Origin: Nakamurella leprariae
Lineage (GTDB): Bacteria; Actinomycetota; Actinomycetes; Mycobacteriales; Nakamurellaceae
DNA: 64,000 bases
Assembly: GCF_016918035.1 (NCBI RefSeq)
Contig: NZ_JAERWK010000010.1
Span: forward strand, 186,001 to 250,000
Reading direction: 5' to 3'
Each line of letters starts with the position of its first letter. Positions within the stretch are counted from its first letter, which is position 1. A program made the translations under genes and the position numbers. Positions 18,210 to 26,628 of this stretch are shown piece by piece. Below the pieces are notes generated by a model. It worked only from the letters and a program-made list of their open reading frames with translations, was not told the DNA's origin and ran no database searches.

Positions 18210-19226
18210 TCAGGCGCCGCGCAGCTCGGCGATCCGCCGCACCGCCGACTCCAGGGCGTACTCGACGTCCGTGGCGGCGCCTTTCACGTCGGCGTTCACG
18301 GTCGCGACCACCGACAGCGCGGTGAGCAGCGCGGGCGGCGACCAGTGCCGGGCCACGCCGCGGGCCTTGTCGATCTTCCACGGCGGCATGCCCAGCTCCC
18401 CGGCCAGCGACACCCCGCTGCCCGGGCGGGCACCGCGCACCTTGGCCACGGTGCGCACCCCGTCCGCCAGGGCGTCGGCGACCAGCACCGGCGCCACCCC
18501 GATGGCCATCGCCCAGCGCAGCGCCTCCAGCGCCGCGGGCAGGTCCCCGGCCACGGCCAGATCGGCCACCGCGAACCCGCTGACCTCGGCCCGGCCGCTG
18601 TAGTACCGGTGCACGGCGGTCTCGTCCACCCGTCCCCCGCTGTCGGCGACCAGCTGCGACGCGGCTGCGGCCAGCTCACGCAGGTCGGACCCGACCGCCT
18701 CGACCAGCGCCGCCACCGCATCCGGCGAGGCCCGCCCACCGGCCTCCCGGATCTCGGCCCTGACGAAATCCAGCCGCTCCGCGGGCCGGGTGATCCTCGC
18801 GCAGGTCAGCACGGTGGCGCCGGCCTTGCGCAGCCCGTCGGCCAGTGGCTTGTTCCGGGCCGCGCCCGAGTGGTGGACGACCAGGGTGGTCGACTCGTCC
18901 GGGGCCGCCGCGTACCGCAGCAGTTCCGCGGTCAGGTCCTTGTTCGCGTCCTGGGCGTCGCGCAGCACGACCACCCGGGGCTCGGCGAACAGGCTGGGTG
19001 CGGTCAGATCGGCGAACTCGGCCGCCGTCAGCCCGGAGACCGTCGCGTCCCGGCGCTCGGCCTCCGGCGTGACCGCACGGATCGCCAGGACGACCCGTCG
19101 GGCGGCCCGATCGACGAGCAGTTCCTCGTCCCCGGAGAGCAGGACCAGCGGACCCGGGGACGCGACGGCCCCGGACGACCGGCCGGCGGCCCGGGGACCA
19201 GACGAGGCGGGGGACACGCCGCCCAT
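18210..19226 (-). CDS. holA: DNA polymerase III delta subunit HolA
   Basis: HolA is the clamp-opening wrench of the replicative clamp loader. The product has about 338 residues. The N-terminal AAA+-like part holds PLVLLSGDEELLVDRA, LFAEPRVVVLRDAQD and TTLVVHHSG; the middle has VEAVGSDLRELAAAASQLVAD; the C-terminal oligomerisation part has LRWAMAIGVAPVLVADAL and GMPPWKIDKAR, all typical of actinobacterial HolA. The ATG at 19226 gives a short 25-residue lead; earlier in-frame codons exist but fall in the spacer before the divergent cyclophilin gene. Linkage rpsT-holA-comE is a conserved actinobacterial arrangement, although here 16 kb of other genes separate holA from comEA. Confidence 0.9.
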   Translation of the reverse strand: MGGVSPASSGPRAAGRSSGAVASPGPLVLLSGDEELLVDRAARRVVLAIRAVTPEAERRDATVSGLTAAEFADLTAPSLFAEPRVVVLRDAQDANKDLTAELLRYAAAPDESTTLVVHHSGAARNKPLADGLRKAGATVLTCARITRPAERLDFVRAEIREAGGRASPDAVAALVEAVGSDLRELAAAASQLVADSGGRVDETAVHRYYSGRAEVSGFAVADLAVAGDLPAALEALRWAMAIGVAPVLVADALADGVRTVAKVRGARPGSGVSLAGELGMPPWKIDKARGVARHWSPPALLTALSVVATVNADVKGAATDVEYALESAVRRIAELRGA

Positions 19227-19309
19227 GCTGCCAGCCGGGGCCGACACCCGACCGCGCGGCGCGTCCGCGGTGCCGGACCGGGCTGCGGTCCGGCGTCTAC
19301 GGTGCTCCG

Positions 19310-20137
19310 GTGCCGACCCGCCTGCTCGTCGTCCCCGATCCGTCCCCGAGCGGTGCAGCCGCCGCACCGACCGCGCCGGCCGCCGCTCACCGGCGGCGGA
19401 CGGGCCGGCGCCGGCTGGCTCCCGTCGCCGCCGTGCTCGCGGTGCTGTCGGTGAGCGCCTGCGGCAGTGATGCGCCGACCACGGACCCGGCCGGATCCGC
19501 CCCGGGTGACGCGGCCGCGGGAGCCCGCAGCACCGACGCGTCCGGCACCGTCACCGCGACCTGCGAGTGGACACCCAGCGGCCGGGAGGCCGCGCGGCCG
19601 GTGGATCCACCGGCCACCTCCCAGCCGGCGTCCGGCACGGTCACGACCACGCTCGACTTCGCCGGCGGACCGGTCGAGGTCACCCTGGACCGCGCGGCGG
19701 CGCCGTGCACGGTCGGCAACTTCGTCAGCCTGGCCGAGCAGGGCTGGTTCGACGCCGCCAGCTGCCACCGGCTCACCGCCCACCCCGGCCTCACCGTGCT
19801 GCAGTGCGGCGACCCGACACGCACCGGTCGCGGCGGCCCGCCCTGGGTGTTCGACGACGAGGTGCCGGCCGACGCCGGGACCGAGGCGGTTCCCTATCCG
19901 CGCGGCACGGTGGCCATGGCCAACGCTGGCCCGGACACCAACGGCTCCCAGTTCTTCCTGGTCATCGGCGACTCCCGGCTGCCCCCGGCCTACACCGTGT
20001 TCGGCAGCGTCACCGGAGGCCTGGAGGTGCTCGACGGGATCGCCGCGGCGGGCATCAACGGTGGCGGCCGGGACGGGCTGCCCGCCGGTGACGCCACCAT
20101 CGACGCGGTCAGCGTCGCCGGCGCACCGTCCCCCTGA
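19310..20137 (+). CDS. Lipoprotein peptidyl-prolyl cis-trans isomerase, cyclophilin type
   Basis: A 275-residue membrane-tethered foldase. A cytoplasmic Arg-rich stretch (about 28-35) precedes a hydrophobic helix ending in the lipobox SVSAC (Cys51). A Ser/Ala/Asp-rich linker leads to a cyclophilin domain (about 105-272) with TVGNFVSLAEQGWFD, CHRLTAHPGLTVLQCGDP, GTVAMANAGPDTNGSQFFLV and YTVFGSVTGGLEVLD. The usual catalytic phenylalanine region FHRV..F is altered to CHRLTAHPG, so isomerase activity could be reduced; the GSQFF core is intact. The GTG at 19310 starts an unusually long pre-signal segment, so a later start is possible. It is divergent from holA and monocistronic. Confidence 0.88.
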   Translation: MPTRLLVVPDPSPSGAAAAPTAPAAAHRRRTGRRRLAPVAAVLAVLSVSACGSDAPTTDPAGSAPGDAAAGARSTDASGTVTATCEWTPSGREAARPVDPPATSQPASGTVTTTLDFAGGPVEVTLDRAAAPCTVGNFVSLAEQGWFDAASCHRLTAHPGLTVLQCGDPTRTGRGGPPWVFDDEVPADAGTEAVPYPRGTVAMANAGPDTNGSQFFLVIGDSRLPPAYTVFGSVTGGLEVLDGIAAAGINGGGRDGLPAGDATIDAVSVAGAPSP

Positions 20138-20273
20138 CCGGACGCACCCCACCGGACGCTCCCGATCGGCCGCCCGGTCGAGCGGTCGGGCCGCCCCCGG
20201 CGGTCGGCTAAGCTGATCGCCGGACATCCGGCTCCCACCGCGGCGGTCCGGGCACCGACCACAACTGAACACA

Positions 20274-20424
20274 CCTCATCCAGAGGGGCAGAGGGACACG
20301 GCCCGATGAAGCCCCGGCAACCACTGATGATGTTCCGACCAGCGGCCCACGGGTCCGCGCGGCGGGGCCGATCATCGGCAGGTGCCACTTCCGTCCCGGA
20401 GCAGGCGCCCCGGGGAAGATGAGC
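20274..20424 (+). promoter_or_regulatory. SAM-I (S-box) riboswitch upstream of the threonine-synthase-like gene
   Basis: The S-box core is clear: AGAGGGGCAGAGGGACACGG, then GGCCCGATGAAGCC and CGGCAACC, and downstream GGTGCCACTTCC. The closing helix P1 can form between CTCATC (20275-20280) and GATGAG (20418-20423). That puts the 3' strand of P1 directly against the ribosome site GAAGGG (about 20427-20432) and the ATG at 20440, so SAM binding probably shuts off translation. A candidate -10, TAAGCT, lies at 20209-20214. Confidence 0.88.
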
Positions 20425-20439
20425 CAGAAGGGCCTCGCC

Positions 20440-21726
20440 ATGACCAGCACCATCACCACCGCCGCCGGAACCACCGACAATGTGGGCGGTCTCGACCTCG
20501 GACCCGCTGTCGCGTTGTCCTGTCGCGAGTGCGGCAACCGGGTCGACCTCGGTCCGTACTACGCCTGTTCCGAGTGTTTCGGTCCGCTCGAGGTCTCCTA
20601 CGAGTTCACCCTGGCCCGCGAGGAGCTGCGCCGGGCGATCGAGCGCGGCCCGCAGAACATCTGGCGCTACGCCCCGCTGCTGCCGGTGCCGGCCGGGATC
20701 GCTGACACCCCCAACATCAACCCGGGCTGCACCAAGCTCGTCCGCGCCGACAACCTGGCCCGTGAGCTCGGTCTCAAGCGGCTGTGGGTCAAGGACGACT
20801 CGGGCAACCCGACGCACTCGTTCAAGGACCGGGTCGTGGCCGTCGCCCTGGCCGCCGCCCGCGAGCTGGGCTTCTCGGTGCTGGCCTGCCCGTCGACCGG
20901 CAACCTGGCCAACGCGGTGGCCGCCGCGGCCGCCCGGGCCGGCATCCGCTCCGTGGTGCTGATCCCGTCCAACCTGGAGCAGCAGAAGATCCTGACCACC
21001 GCCGCCTACGGCGGGACGCTGGTCGCGGTCGAGGGCAACTACGACGACATCAACCGGCTGGCCGGCGAGATCGCCGCCGAGCAGGACGACTGGGCGTTCG
21101 TGAACGTCAACGTCCGGCCGTACTACGCCGAGGGTTCCAAGACGCTCGCGTACGAGGTGGCCGAGCAGCTGGGCTGGCGGCTGCCGCAGCAGGTCGTGGT
21201 CCCGATCGCCTCCGGCGCTCAGCTGGTGAAGATCGACAAGGGCTTCACCGAGCTCGGCAACCTGGGCCTGGTCGAGCCGACGCCCTACCGGGTGTTCGGC
21301 GCGCAGGCCACCGGGTGCGCCCCGGTGGCGCACGCCTTCAAGGACGGGCACGACACGGTCCGGCCGGTCCGGCCGGACACCATCGCCAAGTCGCTGGCCA
21401 TCGGCAACCCGGCCGACGGACCGTACGTGCTGGACACGGTGCGGCGCACCGGCGGGGCCATCGAGGACGTCAGCGACGACGAGGTCATCGAGGGCATCAA
21501 GCTGCTGGCCCGCACCGAGGGCATCTTCGCCGAGACCGCCGGTGGGGTGACTGTCGCGACCCTGCGCAAGCTCCTGGCCACCGGCCAGCTCGACCCCGAG
21601 GCCGAGACCGTCATCTTCAACACCGGCGACGGCCTCAAGACCCTGGACGCGATCGCGGACGTGGTCGGCCCGACCGCGACGATCGCCCCGACGCTGAAGG
21701 CCTTCGACGCCGCCGGCCTGGCCTGA
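20440..21726 (+). CDS. Threonine synthase-like PLP enzyme under SAM control; possible homocysteine synthase (MetM-type)
   Basis: A 428-residue fold-type II PLP enzyme of the threonine synthase family. An N-terminal zinc-ribbon-like block SCRECG...YACSECFGPLE (about 22-47) precedes the PLP domain with DDSGNPTHSFKDR (likely Schiff-base Lys), CPSTGNLANA and ETAGGVTVATL. The ATG at 20440 is preferred over the one at 20419, which would lie inside riboswitch helix P1; GAAGGG lies eight bases upstream. Threonine synthase acts on O-phosphohomoserine. Control by SAM suits methionine synthesis better, and I recall that a Streptomyces homologue (MetM) makes homocysteine from the same substrate. No hom or thrB lies nearby. 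Confidence 0.82.
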   Translation: MTSTITTAAGTTDNVGGLDLGPAVALSCRECGNRVDLGPYYACSECFGPLEVSYEFTLAREELRRAIERGPQNIWRYAPLLPVPAGIADTPNINPGCTKLVRADNLARELGLKRLWVKDDSGNPTHSFKDRVVAVALAAARELGFSVLACPSTGNLANAVAAAAARAGIRSVVLIPSNLEQQKILTTAAYGGTLVAVEGNYDDINRLAGEIAAEQDDWAFVNVNVRPYYAEGSKTLAYEVAEQLGWRLPQQVVVPIASGAQLVKIDKGFTELGNLGLVEPTPYRVFGAQATGCAPVAHAFKDGHDTVRPVRPDTIAKSLAIGNPADGPYVLDTVRRTGGAIEDVSDDEVIEGIKLLARTEGIFAETAGGVTVATLRKLLATGQLDPEAETVIFNTGDGLKTLDAIADVVGPTATIAPTLKAFDAAGLA

Positions 21727-21745
21727 TCCCACGGCGCTGTCGACA

Positions 21746-21778
21746 GGCCCCGATCACCACGTGCCGGTGATCGGGGCC
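21746..21778 (+). terminator. Terminator after the threonine-synthase-like gene
   Basis: Perfect 13-bp stem: GGCCCCGATCACC (21746-21758) and GGTGATCGGGGCC (21766-21778) with a 7-base loop, 20 bases after the stop codon. Confidence 0.85.
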
Positions 21779-21924
21779 CGTCGGCGTCTGCGGGTCCGGA
21801 CGGTGGCCGCCGGCCACGCCGGGGCGATGACCGAGCGCCGCGGTCGCGGGGCCGGCACCGCCCGAACGGGTGGAAGGGGGATGACCGTTCGTCGGAGCGT
21901 AGCCAGGAGACGCCTGGATGAGGG

Positions 21925-24900
21925 ATGGTTGCGCGCCTGCTCTCCCGTTCGAGTCCGATGGGTCCCCGCGTGCGCGCTCTCCGGTTGTTCCTCGCCCTGG
22001 CCCTGACGGTCGGGATCGTTTCGCCCGTCACCCTGTCCGCCACCGCCCCACCCGCTGTGGCGGCGGTGCCGCCGACCTACACCGATGCCCTGGTCGGATC
22101 GCTGGACTACGCCCTCGATCTGGCCGTGCTGTCCGACCGGACCGTGCTGGTGGCGACCAAGGCCGGCGTGGTGCGCAGCGTGCGCAACGGCGCCCTGCAG
22201 CCGGCCCCGGTGCTGGACCTGTCCGCTCGGCTGTGCGGCAACTACGAGCGTGGCCTGCTCGGCATCGCCACCGACCCCGCCGCCGCGACCGGCTCGACGC
22301 AGTACCTCTGGGCGTTCTGGACGGCCCGGGACGCGGGCGGCACCTGCGCCGCCCGCACCGACGGCGCCGGGCCGAACCCGGCCACCGCTCCGCGCAACCG
22401 GGTCTCGCGGTTCACGCTCCGCCCCGACGGCACCGCCGACCCGGCCAGCGAACGGGTGCTGCTCGACGGCATCTACTCCAGCTCCGGCTACCACAACGCC
22501 GGCGACATCGACCTGGGCCGGGACGGCCTGCTCTACATCGCCACCGGCGACGGGATGTGCGACTACCGCGGCGATGTCCGCTTCCCGGGCGGCAGCGGCT
22601 GCGGCCCGGCCAACGACACCGCCCGTGACCGGAACGTGCTGAACGCCAAGATCCTGCGGATCACCCAGGACGGCGGCATCCCCGCCGACAATCCGTTCCA
22701 GGGGCCCGGGACCGCGAGCTGCGCCACCGCTCCGGCCGCGGACGGCGTGACCTGCCAGGAGACGTTCGCGACCGGGCTGCGCAACCCGTTCCGGCTGGCG
22801 TTCGACCCGGACGCGGGAGGCACCTCGTTCCGGATCAACGACGTCGGCCAGGACACCTGGGACGAGATCGACCAGGGCGTCCGGGGCGCCGACTACGGCT
22901 GGAACCTCCGGGAGGGGCACTGCCAGCTGACCAACTCCGAGACGAACTGCGGCGCAGCGACACCGGCCGGGCTGACCGACCCGGTCTTCGACTACGGGCA
23001 GAGCACCGGGTGCACCTCGATCACCGGCGGGGCGTACGTGCCCAGCGGGACCTGGCCGGCGTACGCGGGCAGCTACCTGTTCGCCGACTACACCTGCGGC
23101 ACGATCTTCGCCCTCTCGCCGGACAACGTGCGGACGGAGTTCGCCACCGGCCTGGATGCCCCGCTGACCATCGAGTTCGGGCCGGACGGCGCCGGGCAGG
23201 CCCTGTACTACGCCACCCCGACCGAGCTGCGCAGGATCACCGCCACCGGCAGCGCGAACCGGGCCCCGACCGCCGTCGTCACCACCGCGACCGGCCCCGG
23301 CGCCACCGAGATCTCGTTCGACGGCACCGGCAGCACCGACCCCGACGGTGACGCGCTGAGCTATCGCTGGACCTTCGGCGACGGCACCCCCACGGTCACC
23401 ACCACCACGCCGAGCACGACGCACACCTACGCGAGCGTCGGCGCGTACACCGTCACCCTGCAGGTCACCGATCCCGGCGGGCTGAGCAGCCAGGCCACCG
23501 CGTCGGTGCAGGCCGGCAACGCCGCCCCGGTGCCGACGATCCTCTCGCCCACCGCGACCGACCTGTTCTCGGTCGGCACCACGTACACGCTCCGCGGCAG
23601 CGCCACCGACGCGGAGGACGGCACCCTGCCCGCGTCGTCGTTGAGCTGGACGGTGATCAAGCACCACGCCACGCACACCCACCCGGTGATCGGACCGGTC
23701 AGCGGCGCCACCACCACGATCACCGGCCCGGCGCCCGAGGACCCGGCGTCGACGACGGACAGCTGGCTCGAGATCCAGCTCACCGCCACCGATTCCCGGG
23801 GCGTGAGCACCACGGTCCGACAGGACTTCCGCCCGCGCACGGTCCCGGTCACCGTGGCGAGCGACCCGGCCGGCCTGAAGGTCACGCTGAACGGCACGGT
23901 GGTGTCCACCCCGACCACGATCACCTCGTGGGCGAACTGGGCGGTGCCGGTGAACGCCGCGCCGCAGACCGACGGCAGCGGCCGGGCCTGGACGTTCACC
24001 CGGTGGTCCGACGGCGGCGCGGCGTCACACGCCTTCATCACACCGGCCACCCCGACCACGCTGACCGCCACGTTCACCGCGGCCGGCCCGACCGCCCCGC
24101 CGGCGCCGTCCAGGGTCACCGCGACCCAGACCGGGAACGGCGCCGCCACGCTCACCTGGTCGCCGTCGAGCCTGCCCGCCGGGCAGACGGTGACCGGGTA
24201 CCGGGTCGCCCGGGACGGCGTCGACAGCACCGGGTACGGGGCCTTCAGCACCGTCGTGCCGGCCACCAGCCGGTCGTTCGGCTTCGGCCGGCTGGTGGTG
24301 GGTCGTACCTACACGCTGACCGTGCAGGCGGTGACCGCGGCCGGAACCGGCACCCCGGCGACCGCGACGGTGGCGGTCCGGGCGTGGACGCTCCCGGCCG
24401 GCCCGACCGCCGTCACCGTCGTTCCCACCGGCGGCAGCGCAGCCACGATCTCCTGGTCACCGCCGACCGACAGCGGCGGGCAGCCGATCACCGGCTACCG
24501 CGTGACCCGGGACGGGACCGACAGTTCGGGGACGGGGCCGTGGTCCACGGTGCTGCCGGCGTCGGCGACCCGCTTCGTGGTCAGCAAGCTGGTCGCCTGG
24601 CGCACCTACACGCTGACGGTCTCGGCGATCACCGCCGTGGGTTCCTCCCCCGCGCACGGTGCGCAGGTGCTGGTGGGATCGCAGCAGGGTGTCCCGGCGC
24701 CGACGAAGGTGACGGTGGTGCAGGCCACGGGCACGACGCAGCGGATCAGCTGGGAGCCACCGACGGTCCCGGCCGGGATCACCCTGATCGGCTGGACCGT
24801 CACCCGGGACGGCAAGGACTCCAACGCGTTCGGGCCGTGGTCGACGACCGTCGGACCGTCCGCCCGGAGTGTGACCGTGCGCAACCTGGTGCCCGGCCGG

Positions 24901-24978
24901 ACGTACACGATGACGGTGCAGGCCAGGACCACCAGCTGGTTCTCGGCGATCGCGCATGGCAGCGCGGTCATCCGCTGA
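21925..24978 (+). CDS. Secreted PQQ-type sugar dehydrogenase with PKD and three Fn3 domains
   Basis: A 1017-residue exported protein. The signal peptide hydrophobic core LFLALALTVGIVSPVTLSA ends near AVAA (about 47). A glucose/sorbosone dehydrogenase beta-propeller (about 50-440) shows ERGLLGIATDP, YHNAGDIDLGRDGLLYIATGDG, NAKILRI and ETFATGLRNPFRLAFDP. A PKD domain (about 450-530), a bacterial Ig-like segment and three ~100-residue Fn3 repeats (from about 722, 824 and 923) follow; each Fn3 carries a variant of RDGxDSxGxGxxST. Such tails usually bind polysaccharide or place the enzyme at the surface. No membrane anchor is visible. The start codon is uncertain: better ribosome sites precede two out-of-frame ATGs at 21881 and 21918. 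Confidence 0.85.
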   Translation: MVARLLSRSSPMGPRVRALRLFLALALTVGIVSPVTLSATAPPAVAAVPPTYTDALVGSLDYALDLAVLSDRTVLVATKAGVVRSVRNGALQPAPVLDLSARLCGNYERGLLGIATDPAAATGSTQYLWAFWTARDAGGTCAARTDGAGPNPATAPRNRVSRFTLRPDGTADPASERVLLDGIYSSSGYHNAGDIDLGRDGLLYIATGDGMCDYRGDVRFPGGSGCGPANDTARDRNVLNAKILRITQDGGIPADNPFQGPGTASCATAPAADGVTCQETFATGLRNPFRLAFDPDAGGTSFRINDVGQDTWDEIDQGVRGADYGWNLREGHCQLTNSETNCGAATPAGLTDPVFDYGQSTGCTSITGGAYVPSGTWPAYAGSYLFADYTCGTIFALSPDNVRTEFATGLDAPLTIEFGPDGAGQALYYATPTELRRITATGSANRAPTAVVTTATGPGATEISFDGTGSTDPDGDALSYRWTFGDGTPTVTTTTPSTTHTYASVGAYTVTLQVTDPGGLSSQATASVQAGNAAPVPTILSPTATDLFSVGTTYTLRGSATDAEDGTLPASSLSWTVIKHHATHTHPVIGPVSGATTTITGPAPEDPASTTDSWLEIQLTATDSRGVSTTVRQDFRPRTVPVTVASDPAGLKVTLNGTVVSTPTTITSWANWAVPVNAAPQTDGSGRAWTFTRWSDGGAASHAFITPATPTTLTATFTAAGPTAPPAPSRVTATQTGNGAATLTWSPSSLPAGQTVTGYRVARDGVDSTGYGAFSTVVPATSRSFGFGRLVVGRTYTLTVQAVTAAGTGTPATATVAVRAWTLPAGPTAVTVVPTGGSAATISWSPPTDSGGQPITGYRVTRDGTDSSGTGPWSTVLPASATRFVVSKLVAWRTYTLTVSAITAVGSSPAHGAQVLVGSQQGVPAPTKVTVVQATGTTQRISWEPPTVPAGITLIGWTVTRDGKDSNAFGPWSTTVGPSARSVTVRNLVPGRTYTMTVQARTTSWFSAIAHGSAVIR

Positions 24979-24997
24979 CCGTCGGCACGACCGAGGC

Positions 24998-25034
24998 CCG
25001 AGGCCCGAGCCCCGCACGGGGACTCGGGCCTCGG
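24998..25034. terminator. Bidirectional terminator between the sugar dehydrogenase and hemA
   Basis: CCGAGGCCCGAG (24998-25009) pairs with CTCGGGCCTCGG (25023-25034); CCCC and GGGG extend the stem around a small loop. It lies between two convergent genes, 16 bases before the hemA stop side. Confidence 0.85.
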
Positions 25035-25049
25035 TCGGCGATCAGGTGG

Positions 25050-26366
25050 TCAGCGGGCGGCGTGCGGATCGCTGCCGTCGAGGCTGACCTCGATGCCGAA
25101 CAGCGTGTGCAGCGCCTGCACGTAGCCGGCACCGTCCCCGGTGCGGGCCAGCTCGCGGGCGCGCAGGGTCGGCGTGTGCAGCAGCGTCTGGGTGATCCGG
25201 TGCATCGACAGCTCGACGTCGGCGGCCACGTCGTCGTCGTACTTGGCCCGCAGCCGGTCCATCTCCTTGCGGACGGTGCGGGTCACGTGCTGCCGCAGCG
25301 CCACCACGGCCGGATCCAGCTGGCGCATGACCAGCTGCTCCTCGAACGCGGCGACCGCGGCGATGACGATGTCCTGCGCCGCCATCACCTCGACGGCCGG
25401 GGCGCCGGCGACGGTCCGGTCGGACACCGAGTTCAGGTCGACGACGAACACCCCGGGGACCTCGCGGGCCGGCCGGCCGACGTCCGGACGCAGGGCCAGA
25501 TCGACGACCGGCAGGTCACGGTCCCGGCGTGCGGTGGCCGCCGCCATGACGTCGGCGTTCAGGCTCTCGGTGGCGCCGCCACTGCAGGTGACGACCAGGT
25601 CGACCTTGGCCAGCACGTCGACCAGGTCCGCGTGACCGACCGGGGCGGCGGCGTGCCGGACGGCGAACGACTCGGCCCGCCCGGACGGCGAGTGCACCGA
25701 CAGGTCGATCTGGCCGCGCCGGCGCAGCTCGGCGGCGACCACCCGGGCGTACGCACCGGTGCCGACGATCAGGGCGCTGGCCGGGGCGCCGAAGCGGTCG
25801 GCGGCGATGTCGAGGGCGACGGAGGCCACCGAGCGACCGGCCGCACCCAGCGAGGTGCTGGAGGTGACCTGCTTGGCCGTACGGGCCGAGGCCTGGAACA
25901 GCGCGTTCAGCGTGGGGGTGGTGGTCCCGGCCAGCTGGGCCTGCCGGAACGCGCGGGTGGCCTGGCCGGCGATCTCGGCCTCGCCGACCACCATCGAGTC
26001 CAGCCCACTGACCACGGTGAACAGGTGGGCGGCCACCGGGGCGCCCACGCGGACCTTGAGCAGGGAGCCGACCTCCTCCGCCTCGACCCCGCACGCGGCG
26101 GCCACGGCGGCGGTGACCGCGTCGATGGCGTCGTGGAAGCGGTTCGCGTCGAGGTAGATCTCCACCCGGTTGCAGGTGGACAGCAGCACGAAGCCGCGGA
26201 CGGCTGGCGCGTGGTCGTCGAGCACGGGAGCGGTGCCGGACTCGGAGGGAGCGTCTGAGCGGACCATGTCGACCAGATCGCGGTGCAACCGGTCGACACC
26301 GACGGTCAGCCGCTCGAGATGCGTCAGCTCCAGGTCGTGGTGGCTGGCACCGAGAACCATGAGCAT
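25050..26366 (-). CDS. hemA: Glutamyl-tRNA reductase HemA
   Basis: HemA reduces glutamyl-tRNA(Glu) with NADPH to glutamate-1-semialdehyde, the committed step of heme synthesis. The product has 438 residues. The catalytic block holds [11 protein letters not shown] with the nucleophilic Cys; [10 protein letters not shown] and AFRQAQ follow; the NADPH domain has [16 protein letters not shown]; the C-terminal dimer helix has [15 protein letters not shown] and [16 protein letters not shown]. GSGxM in the nucleotide motif is changed to GTGAY, common in actinobacteria. The ATG at 26366 has no ribosome site but sits seven bases after a TAACAT -10, so a leaderless transcript is likely. It is divergent from the hemE operon, which supplies the rest of the pathway. 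Confidence 0.95.
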   Translation of the reverse strand: MLMVLGASHHDLELTHLERLTVGVDRLHRDLVDMVRSDAPSESGTAPVLDDHAPAVRGFVLLSTCNRVEIYLDANRFHDAIDAVTAAVAAACGVEAEEVGSLLKVRVGAPVAAHLFTVVSGLDSMVVGEAEIAGQATRAFRQAQLAGTTTPTLNALFQASARTAKQVTSSTSLGAAGRSVASVALDIAADRFGAPASALIVGTGAYARVVAAELRRRGQIDLSVHSPSGRAESFAVRHAAAPVGHADLVDVLAKVDLVVTCSGGATESLNADVMAAATARRDRDLPVVDLALRPDVGRPAREVPGVFVVDLNSVSDRTVAGAPAVEVMAAQDIVIAAVAAFEEQLVMRQLDPAVVALRQHVTRTVRKEMDRLRAKYDDDVAADVELSMHRITQTLLHTPTLRARELARTGDGAGYVQALHTLFGIEVSLDGSDPHAAR

Positions 26367-26373
26367 GACATGG

Positions 26374-26379
26374 ATGTTA
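26374..26379 (-). promoter_or_regulatory. Probable -10 for leaderless hemA
   Basis: On the minus strand TAACAT ends seven bases before the hemA ATG. With no ribosome site visible, transcription probably begins at the A of the start codon. I found no good -35 and no recognisable Rex site in the 262-bp divergent region. Confidence 0.45.
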
Positions 26380-26628
26380 CGGACGGCGACGCTCCGAATT
26401 CCACGAAGGCGACCCTTACCCGCGCGCCGTCCGATCGTCCCGCCCGGCCGCCGGATCACCGCGTTGAGCTGCGACGACGCCCCGAGACCGGCCGGCCGTG
26501 GCGATCATGACGGACCGGGACGCGATCTGCATCACCCGGGCGCGCCCGGCCCGGCCCATCCCGGAACCGACCGGCTCCTCACCCGTTCGGCAGGTCGGCT
26601 CGGCCGGCTCTGCCACCATGGACCCACC

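Noticed and set aside
26367-26628. Rex or iron-box operator between hemA and hemE
   Set aside because: I looked for TTGTGAA-type Rex sites and Fur/IdeR-like palindromes and found none convincing.
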